From the NCBI GenBank assembly GCA_963969495.1, contig OZ018330.1:50179706-50243705 (forward strand): a stretch of DNA of 64,000 nucleotides. The letters run 5' to 3'. Shown piece by piece: positions 55,754 through 64,000 of the stretch. The translations under genes were made by a program, and so were the position numbers. Under the pieces are notes generated by a model, which was given only the letters and a program-made list of their open reading frames with translations, searched no databases and was not told where the DNA came from. This stretch comes from Ceratothoa steindachneri (lineage: Eukaryota; Arthropoda; Malacostraca; Isopoda; Cymothoidae). Each line of letters opens with the position of its first letter. The stretch's first letter is position 1.

Positions 55754-57809
55754 GTGTTCAATACCTGCGAAATGTGCGTGGGTGTTAGAGATCCGTGCAG
55801 GTATACGACGACCGCACGCATTCGTGGGAGACATTCGAAGTCTATTTTGAGCAGGGTGAGTATCTCATCAAGAGCACCCTCTCTCTTTAGGGTGCGAGGG
55901 GGTCATCAATTATTGATTGGGTCGCGCTTCCGTTCCAGGGAAAGGCGGCCATCTGGTGTCGGGGGTAGGGGCACCGTCTCGAAAAATCTGTTGCTTCGCA
56001 TGACTTGATTCCTAACCCTCAGATTAGATTTTTAAAAAAATGTAGGCTTCAAATGTGCCCTCCAGGCCCCATTAGTTAGGGGGAGGTGAGGTTTTTTGTA
56101 TCAGTCATTTTCATTCCTAAATTGTTTATACTTTTTATCCTTTTTTTACTTTTATTTGTTAATTCATCAGTTTTCCCTTCATTTTTTTCTGTCTCGCTAG
56201 ACCAGACTAAAGATAAAAGAGGTCATTAAACCCTTTGAAAAATTCTTAGCTCTCGCTCACCTTTATCCCTCTCTCAAAGGGACTTGCCCTAGTTTAGGGA
56301 ATAGGGAGAGGTTAAGGAAAATGGCGCCCGCTAGCTAGCCCTACCCCCCCCCCCTCCACACACACGCATACACACATTCCTGCTCCCTGCTCTTCGGAAT
56401 CTACACTTTCCGCTAATTTTCACTTCCCCTAACTTTACCACTTTTCAAAAAATATTTAGGCTGTAGATGCCGCCATTGCTTTTCGCCTTGATATTAATAT
56501 TTAATAAGTTTTAAATTATAAAAGATAGTCATCTAATGAGACTTGAAAATTCTACTATTTAAAAGTCCGAGATAGTGCAAGTGGTCGTTACGGTCTTGTT
56601 ACCAACCTTCAACTCTCAAGTGGGTCAATATTTTGGGCCGCTCGGCAAATTCCACATTTCCATCTTCAGCGATGGCAAGCAGAAGCGATCGCTTCAACTC
56701 TTTGTGTGAGAGACGAAAAAAAAAGAGACCGACGAATCAGATACAAGTAAATTGAACTGACAGTTGAAATTTAAGTAAAAATTACAACTGCACCCACTAT
56801 TACGGGCATAAGAAAGTGAGAAACTCGAAAAAAATCACCTTAAAATTTCGAATAAAACGAAAGATTTCAACTGTAACCAACCCATAAATTGAGGTTCACC
56901 CATGAGCGCCCCTAACAATACCCACTTCCTTTCTGCCTTATTAATCTAACATAGGCGTTCGGCTTTTCAAATACCCGGAACATCATATACGACTACCACA
57001 TAACTTTTCTTTCTCTTTCTGCCATCACGAAATCAATTTATTGTCTGAACTTCTCACAACCTCGTTTCCTCATAGGGAGTGTATCCGATCTATTTCACCC
57101 CCACTCTTCTATAATCTCCAATCACCAATGAATTCACCTCATCATTAACACTTGATAACTCTCAAATTTAGTATTTATCCCTTTAATTCATCATATAAAT
57201 AATAAAGAGTCCTCGGGATTAAGGTTAATCTCAGGAAGATAGAACATCAAACTCTACACCTTACTCTCGTCACATCATTCACTCCTAATTGCTCATACCT
57301 GTAAGTGTAGTTCGCCGAATCCGATCATCATAGAACTGTCATTCACACTTTCGTTACCTCTCAACTCTTACAACTCCCTTCATATAGATCCTATGCTTCC
57401 ACTCCACTTCAACTCGTCCAAAACTTTACAGTCCGTCTTCTTCTCGACCAAGGACGTATTTTTCCTGCACCCCCCTCCCTGCTTTGGGAATTGGACTCCT
57501 CCCATATCCTACTTCCTATAATGAAGGTCCTTGTTCTTGGTTGCATGGTTTGCAATCTCACAGTCACCAGACACTTCTAATCTCTCTTCCTCACGAAACC
57601 CCCTATCTCCACCGCATGGAACCTTACGTTCTGCCAAGGTTCCTTTGGTAGATGTAGCTTGGAGTCGTTTGGGCTGTATGAGTGACGGGCTTCCCAATGT
57701 GAGCACATTAGATTTGGAGTGTACTACTCGCTACTATACACTCACCTCTCCTTTTCCTGTTGCTTTCAAGAGCGATAGACAAATGACATTGTTATTATCA
57801 GTATTATTT
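55754..57809. other. Unassigned region without recognised gene
   Basis: About 2 kb of unremarkable sequence with a C-run at about 56346-56355. The ORF at 57531-57821 has no recognised motif. Confidence 0.4.
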
Positions 57810-58330
57810 TCTTTGTTGTAGTAATAATACGCTAACCTGCCTTTATCCAGGCGGATCCCGACCGGATGATGAAACCTACATAAAGGTCAGTATGACAATC
57901 GCTGGTCGGCCCGAGGGAACCAGGAGCCGGTCCTCTTTGGGGAGAGGTGCCCGGAAGTATTATATTTTGGACACCAAACAGTGTTCAGGTGGAACCTTCG
58001 TCGCCCCAGGGCAGAGGGACCAGTTCCGCCTCAGAGGTATGTGAGTATAGATACCCATCGGTAGGATTCCTTGGAACAGAGAGCGTGTGTATGTGTGTGT
58101 TGTGTTGCGAAGACGGGAGAGGAAAGAAAGCAGTGTTGTAATGGGCTATGTGTGTGATGAGAAGTGTAAGATCTACCAACCCCAATCGGGGAATAAGCAC
58201 AGCGGGTGCCCCAATTGGTAGATAGATCTCTCTGTGCGCTGCCCATTTGTATCCGCACATGCCGGGATCGAACCTGGTACAGCAACGTTAGCGAACCAAA
58301 GCCGTATCCAGTGCGCTAGCAAAGAGCTCC
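57810..58330 (-). mobile_element. SINE copy A with tRNA-like head, minus strand
   Basis: On the minus strand an RNA polymerase III A-box-like TAGCGCACTGG (plus coordinates 58308-58318) is followed about 34 nt later by a B box GGTTCGATCCC (58264-58274), the spacing found in tRNAs. The body runs from about 58260 down to 57831, and a TAATAATAC-type tail lies at about 57810-57830. The body is shared with copy B at 35486-35862. This is the structure of a tRNA-derived SINE. Confidence 0.8.
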
Positions 58331-59216
58331 AGTTGCGTTGTAGCGAGAAGAAATCAAGTTGGGGAGAATCGCGCGTCTTCGTGGCCACTAACCCCATAGG
58401 TATCTTTCGTACATTTTCTATCTCTGTGACTTGACCTCATTTTATACAACCCCTTATCAAGGGTGAAGATCCTTTCAACACCTCGGTTTTTATCTTCATT
58501 TGGGGGTTTTTGTTTGTTTATTTAGCCCCTCCAACCCGGTCCTTCCTCACACAGGTGGCACTCTTTCACTGGATTACGTCCGTTTCCTCTCTCCCAAATA
58601 AATAATAATATTCTTCGTTTTTTTTCTTTATTTATGTTGTACATATCTCCATAGTTGTGTTTTTTTTGTTGTTTTTTTACCTTTTAAGTATTTTGCCAAA
58701 TCTTTTGATAAGATTTCCCGCTCTTTCCTTCGTGTTTCAAAACCGGGTCGTCTCCTATTTGGGCCGTTACGTTTTTCTTTCGAATCGACCCAACGGAAAA
58801 TTAAGGGTTTCTTGTGTTCGAATTTTCTCTAACGATTAAAGAAAAGAAGAGAGAAAAGAAAAGAAAGAATGAGAAGCAAAAGGAATTACATCTTGCAAGA
58901 AGAATCGCGTGCAGAGGACTCTTAAAGCGGGTTTGTTTGTTTGTTTTGGCACGGGTAGAAAGACGCAGGCAAAAGCAGGGGCACGGATACACATGTATAT
59001 TTTTATGTAGATATAGAATATTTATACTCGGTCCCTAAGACACTGGAAGATAGACGGAGCGCTCTTAATCACCTTAATAAAAGAAATAATTTGAAGCCAT
59101 TAAATTTAATACCCGAAATTATTTTAAAAGGAATCATTTTCGGAGCGAAACGTATAATTATTCTTTTATGTAATTTGTATTTTGTTTTTCAAAAATGATA
59201 AGTCTTCCTTCAACGG

Positions 59217-59256
<40 letters not shown>

Positions 59257-59774
59257 AATTAAGAAAACACTAGATTTTCAAAGAAGGAACAAAAAAAAAG
59301 ACCGAACAAGGTCTGCTGACCAAAGTCGCATGCTCTCACTTATCCTGATTTATGACCTTACGACCTTCAAATCTTTCACTAATTCCCAGGATAACCTAGG
59401 GAAGACTTTGGCAATTATAGCATTCGGAAGAGAATGTAAAACAAACCAAGGGTTTCAATTTTCGTTAGAATCGGCCGAATAGTTACAATGTTATTACCAA
59501 AACAAAAAAAAGCAAGACAGGGACCGACCGACCGACAACATAGTGAGATATAAGAGTCGCACGCGACTAAAAATTAAATATTGAAAGAACGATGTTGGTC
59601 TCAAAAGACAAAAGACTATCGATGGCGTGCTTAAAAACCATGCACGGTTGGGAAAAATTAATTGTTAACAAACGTAAAAGGATATATCTACACATAGAAA
59701 GGCTAATACATACATAAGTATATAGATACACATTTATCAACGAAAGTAGCACACCCACATTGAAGTGATGTTAT
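58331..59774. other. Unassigned region; short (TA)n at 59217-59252
   Basis: About 1.4 kb with T-rich and A-rich stretches. Apart from the TA microsatellite at 59217-59252 I see no supported feature. Confidence 0.45.
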
Positions 59775-60790
59775 CAGTGCCGTACCTCAGGGATCAGATC
59801 TAGACCAATTATTATTCCTAGTTTATATAAATGACCTTGGGGAGGGTGTTAATAGCAGTGTTAATTTTTGATGATGACACAAAATTGGCAGCTGAAGAAA
59901 ATGAAGTTGAAGCTAATTTTAGAGTTCAGAGTGACTTAAATAAGATAGTAGGTTGGGCACAAAAGTGACAGATGAATGTTAACCTTAAAAAATATAGAGT
60001 TATTCACATAGCTGAATGTAAAAGAGGATGGGAATGATTTAGGTGTGGTAGTACATTGGTCACAGGTTTTCTAAGCAGTGTATTGAGGCAAACAATAGAA
60101 AAACCAGGTAATGGCCTCGCCACTCCCACGTTGCGCTTCGCTACTAAGATTTAAAATTTAAAATCTAAAAAAAAGCAGCTATGGTTAAATTTTTATAAAT
60201 TTTCTGAACTTCGCCAATTATAATAATTTTAAAAAGGAACTCTAAACTAAATTTTCTTCCTTTCAAAATATCACGTTGCTAAAATATAGAATTATAGAAG
60301 ATATATTCAAATAAGTTTTCAGAACTTCACTATTGGAATTCTTTGGGTTTTAAAAAAAATTCACAAAATTTCGATACCTATATTTATTTCTGAACTTCAC
60401 CATTTTGTTTTTTTGATATTATAAAAGAATTATTAGAAATAACTTTGATAAAAAACATAAGTCATAACCAAACTAAGATGAAATTATTATTCAAATACTC
60501 AAAAAAATCCCCTTCTTAAATTATAGAGCTAGTGATGATGATGATGAAGTGATGATGATGATGATGATGATGATGATACGGTGTTTGGCTTTATTAAGAG
60601 TAATATTAATTACAAAAGTATGGAGGTTATCATTAAACTATATAACTCATATGTCAGGTCACATTTAGAGTACTGTATACAAGCATGGTCACCACTCTTT
60701 AGCCATGACATCAACCTGTTCGAGTGAGTGCAAAGGAAGGCAACAAAGATGATACCTTCCCCGAAGCACCTTGAATATGAGATAAGATGA
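59775..60790 (+). pseudogene. LINE reverse transcriptase relic, interrupted
   Basis: Starts with AVPQGSDLDQLLFLVYINDL (about 59778-59835), the RT motif around VPQGS. A degraded catalytic box DDDTKLA follows (59868-59888), then DLNKIVGWAQK and DLGVVVHW. The coding is interrupted from about 60105 to 60580 by AT-rich DNA ending in a (GAT)n tract. It resumes with FIKSNINYKSMEVIIKLYNS, VRSHLEYCIQAWSPLF and VQRKATKMIPSPKHL. Stops and frameshifts are frequent. It resembles CR1/Jockey-type RTs but is too decayed to place further. Confidence 0.65.
60536..60578. repeat. (GAT)n microsatellite
   Basis: GATGATGAT units with one interruption, at the right end of the AT-rich insert in the LINE relic. Confidence 0.95.
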
Positions 60791-61254
60791 AGGTACTAAA
60801 TTAGTTCTAATTTTAAAAAAAGGATTGTTAGAACGGATATTATTGAGCTTTTGAAAATCTGATCTGGGATCGATAAGTAGTATGTGAGAAGGTATTTTTC
60901 ACCAACAAAGTAGAAGATTAGTTGAATGATTTACAGCAGGAGACAATAAGCAGTCCAAATTTAAATATTTTAAAGCATAGGTTAGGTGAGGATATAGGGA
61001 GGGTATATGATGATGAGTATTATGGTGGTTTTTAAGTTGTATTGTGACTGAAGAATTTGAAGGGACTTTTTGTGCATATATTATATTATTAAAATTGTGT
61101 ATTATAGATGTGTGATTTAGTTTTTGATAAGCCATGATGGTCATGTCTTTGAGGCAATCGTGTGGATGCAGTTGATTGAAGGTGTCTTGAATAAGATGAC
61201 CTCATATAGGCCTTTGCTACTTTTGTCAATCGTTGAATTATGCTATATGTCATG

Positions 61255-61257
<3 letters not shown>

Positions 61258-61351
<94 letters not shown>
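61258..61351. repeat. (TA)n microsatellite
   Basis: About 47 uninterrupted TA dinucleotides. Confidence 0.98.
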
Positions 61352-61352
<1 letters not shown>

Positions 61353-61987
61353 TTAAGAACAATAGTAACAATATTTCATCTCTTAAGAATGAAGAATGTG
61401 AAGTAAACTAAAATAAGGTTTTAGAATATTAACGTAAATTAAATGGCACAGTTTTACCACAACTTTTGTTTTATTTTTAGCATTTTAGAATTTGATTTTC
61501 TAAATTGTAAATTCCCTCGCTGTAATTAATATTAGAGCACCGGATGGATTATTTCGCCCCTGATTTTATAATATTTCGTTGCACATAAAATCTGTTTTTA
61601 AAAAGTATGTCTTCTCCCAATTTATTCTATGTGATTCGGAAGATAAATGTAAATTTAATCATTAAAATTCTGACATTTAGTCGTCTGCAGTGTGGAGATT
61701 TTTATATAAAGAAATTTTTAATTTGGGTGTAGCAGTTGAAAACAATATATATGTCAAAAAGGGTGAAAATATTTTTCAATGGAGAACAGAAGTGATTTTA
61801 TTAGATCAAGAAAAAAAAATTTCTGCCTCTGATGTTAAACTAGATTTGAAAATTTCTTCCGGATAAATAAAGCGTTTGCTAATATTTTTTATTAGAGTTT
61901 ATCTAAGCTTGAAAGTGTTCTAGACTGAAGACTCTTAAAACACGGCGGGACATATAGGAGAAAACTAATATTTAGTCGCGGGCAAAA
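61352..61987. other. Unassigned AT-rich region
   Basis: About 630 bp, no recognised feature. Confidence 0.4.
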
Positions 61988-62245
61988 ACGAGTCTATAAG
62001 TTACTATGCCGGTCCGTAGGTCGTCGGTCGGATGGTAACCGTTTTACTTTGCAATAGTTTTTGGGGGGCAATAACATCGTAACTATTCGGCCGATTCTAA
62101 CGAAATCTGAAGCCCTGATGTTGTTTTAGATTCTTTTTCAAATTATATCATTCCCAAGGCCCTCCCAAGGTTAGTTAGGGAGGTATTTAAAGTTTTAAAG
62201 GTCATATGGTCATAAGTCAGAATAATTGAAAGAATAATTGCCATC
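61988..62245 (+). repeat. Dispersed repeat, copy B
   Basis: Counterpart of 2894-3110 in the same orientation. It is longer by an internal segment (GTAACTATTCGGCCGATTC and following). Both copies end with AAAGGTC followed by TATGGTCATAAGTCAG. Confidence 0.7.
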
Positions 62246-62414
62246 GTTTTAATAAAGTTATGGCTTTAAGAGAAGTGTAAGATAAGAATTAACAGCAGAT
62301 TTATGTAGACTTTTTATTTGAAGGACATTTCTTTTTTTAATTAAGAGGCCCAAGAATGCTAAGTCTAGGTATTAATTTATTTTATTAAAATTAATTTACG
62401 GTAATTGGTTATTG

Positions 62415-63962
62415 AGAAATGAAAAAAATTCCTTCTAGCTTGTGTTGCTTTAACCATAAACGGATTTATGAATGAAAAAAAACTTCTAGCTTGTGTTGTT
62501 TTGACCAGAAACCGATTTATGAATGAAAAAAAACCTTCTAGCTTGTGTTGCTTTGACCATAAACCGATTTATGAATGAAAAAAGCCTTCTAGCTTGTGTT
62601 ACTTTGACCATAAACCGATTTATGAATGAAAAAAGCCTTCTAGCTTGTGTTGCTTTGACCAGAAACCGATTTATGAATGAAAAAAGCCTTCTAGCTTGTG
62701 TTGCTTTGACCATAAACCGATTTATGAATGAAAAAAAGCCTTCTAGCTTGTGTTGCTTTGACCATAAACCGATTTATAAATGAAAAAAGCCTTCTAGCTT
62801 GTGTTACTTTGACCATAAACCGATTTATGAATGAAAAAAGCCTTCTAGCTTATGTTGCTTTGACCATAAACCGATTTATGAATGAAAAAAGCCTTCTAGC
62901 TTGTGTTTTTTTTAACATAAACCAATTTATGAATAAAAAAAAGCCTTCTAGCTTGTGTTGCTTTGACCATAAACCGATTTATGAATGAAAAAAGCCTTCT
63001 AGCTTGTGTTGCTTCGACCAGAAACCGATTTATGAATGAAAAAAGCCTTCTAGCTTGTGTTGCTTTGACCATAAACCGATTTATGAATGAAAAAAAAGCC
63101 TTCTAGCTTGTGTTGCTTTGACCATAAACCGATTTATGAATGAAAAAAAAGCCTTCTAGCTTGTGTTGTTTTGACCATAAACCGATTTATGAATGAAAAA
63201 AGCCTTCTAGCTTATGTTGCTTTGACCATAAACCGATTTATGAATGAAAAAAGCCTTCTAGCTTGTGTTACTTTGACCATAAACCAAATTATGAATGAAA
63301 AAAAGCCTTCCTGCTTGTGTTGCTTTGACCATAAACCGATTTATGAATGAAAAAAGCCTTCTAGCTTGTGTTTTTTTTAACATAAACCAATTTATGAATG
63401 AAAAAAAGCCTTCTAGCTTGTGTTGCTTTGACCATAAACCGATTTATGAATGAAAAAAAAGCCTTCTAGCTTGTGTTGTTTTGACCAGAAACCGATTTAT
63501 GAATGAAAAAAGCCTTCTAGCTTGTGTTCCTTTGACCATAAACCGATTTATGAATGAAAAAAAAGCCTTCTAGCTTGTGTTGCTTTGACCATAAACCGAT
63601 TTATGAATGAAAAAAGCCTTCTAGCTTGTGTTGCTTTGACCATAAACCGATTTATGAATGAAAAAAGCCTTCTAGCTTGTGTTGCTTTGACCATAAACCA
63701 ATTTATGAATGAAAAAAGCCTTATAGCTTATGTTGCTTTGACCATAAACCGATTTATGAATGAAAAAAGCCTTTTAGCTTGTGTTTTTTTTTAACATAAA
63801 CCAATTTATTAATGAAAAAAAGCCTTCTAGCTTGTGTTGCTTTGACCATAAACCGATTTATGAATAAAAAAAAGCCTTCTAGCTTGTGTTGCTTTGACCA
63901 GAAACCGATTTATCAATGAAAAAAAGCCTTCTAGCTTGTGTTGCTTTGACCAGAAACCGATT
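62415..63962 (+). repeat. 51-bp satellite, about 29 units
   Basis: Unit GCCTTCTAGCTTGTGTTGCT, TTGACCATAAACCGATTTAT, GAATGAAAAAA; 51-54 bp depending on the length of the A-run. In A6 units the repeat reads as 17 codons (MNEKSLLACVALTINRF), which explains short ORFs. A variant unit with TGTTTTTTTTAACATAAACC recurs near 62905, 63370 and 63785, suggesting a higher-order period. The array ends just before the window edge. Confidence 0.95.
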
Positions 63963-64000
63963 ATGTCATATATGTAGCGGTATGGAAGAGGATTTCCTAA

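Noticed and set aside
62415..63962. CRISPR array or coding repeat (MNEKSLLACVALTINRF)
   Set aside because: No spacers. The frame breaks whenever the A-run changes length, so neither a CRISPR nor a protein is supported.

Overview
This is eukaryotic, transposon-dominated DNA, most likely from an arthropod. It carries an interstitial (TTAGG)n tract (the usual arthropod telomere motif), many long AT, GA, CT and CACT microsatellites, and a mixture of CR1, I-type, Penelope, Ty3/gypsy, mariner/Tc1 and hAT elements typical of large invertebrate genomes. A crustacean is a reasonable guess but is not proven by the sequence. I recognise no host protein-coding gene, no prokaryotic operon and no CRISPR array. 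Almost every recognisable protein is a broken transposon protein.

Layout. 1-1850: Penelope-like element (PLE-1) with RT, GIY-YIG endonuclease and a hammerhead-like 3' motif. 1899-4640: microsatellites, a dispersed repeat, an exact Illumina-adapter match at 3289-3302, and a polypyrimidine satellite. 5350-5416: TTAGG tract. 5550-16352: one CT-rich microsatellite split into four pieces by three same-orientation CR1-type LINEs (CR1-D, CR1-1, CR1-2). CR1-2 is itself interrupted by a minus-strand LINE. 16432-17105: the polypyrimidine satellite again, on the other strand. 17106-20457: AT-rich, no gene. 20460-23310: a small MITE, a minus-strand mariner and a minus-strand LINE with RNase H. 23540-28898: degenerate Ty3/gypsy element between two direct repeats. 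31012-35420: a minus-strand PLE, a mariner-like and a Tc1-like pseudogene, with a 421-bp tandem duplication between the last two. 35486-38045: SINE copy, a large foldback and a third PLE. 40380-44855: hAT element with both termini and a striking in-gene array of six ~342-bp units. 45000-52330: a CACTCT-type array containing a 5S-rRNA-like segment and the most complete CR1 copy (CR1-3). 53711-55753: about 30 copies of a 69-bp repeat open in several frames. 57810-58330: tRNA-derived SINE. 59775-60790: broken LINE RT. 62415-63962: 51-bp satellite.

The most coherent system is the CR1 family. ORF1 has an N-terminal cysteine cluster, a coiled coil and an SGNH esterase. ORF2 has an APE endonuclease and RT, and its phase overlaps the end of ORF1 without any ATG. 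All copies end in a 3' stem-loop whose 8-bp stem covaries while its loop stays 25 nt, followed by a doubled CCTTGTNACT-like tail. All four copies lie in pyrimidine-rich microsatellite with the same orientation relative to the pyrimidine strand, which suggests microsatellite-targeted retrotransposition. The hAT internal array and the 69-bp multi-frame minisatellite are the other two strong oddities.

All family assignments come from reading motifs by eye. No database search was run, so element boundaries are approximate unless a terminal repeat is described.
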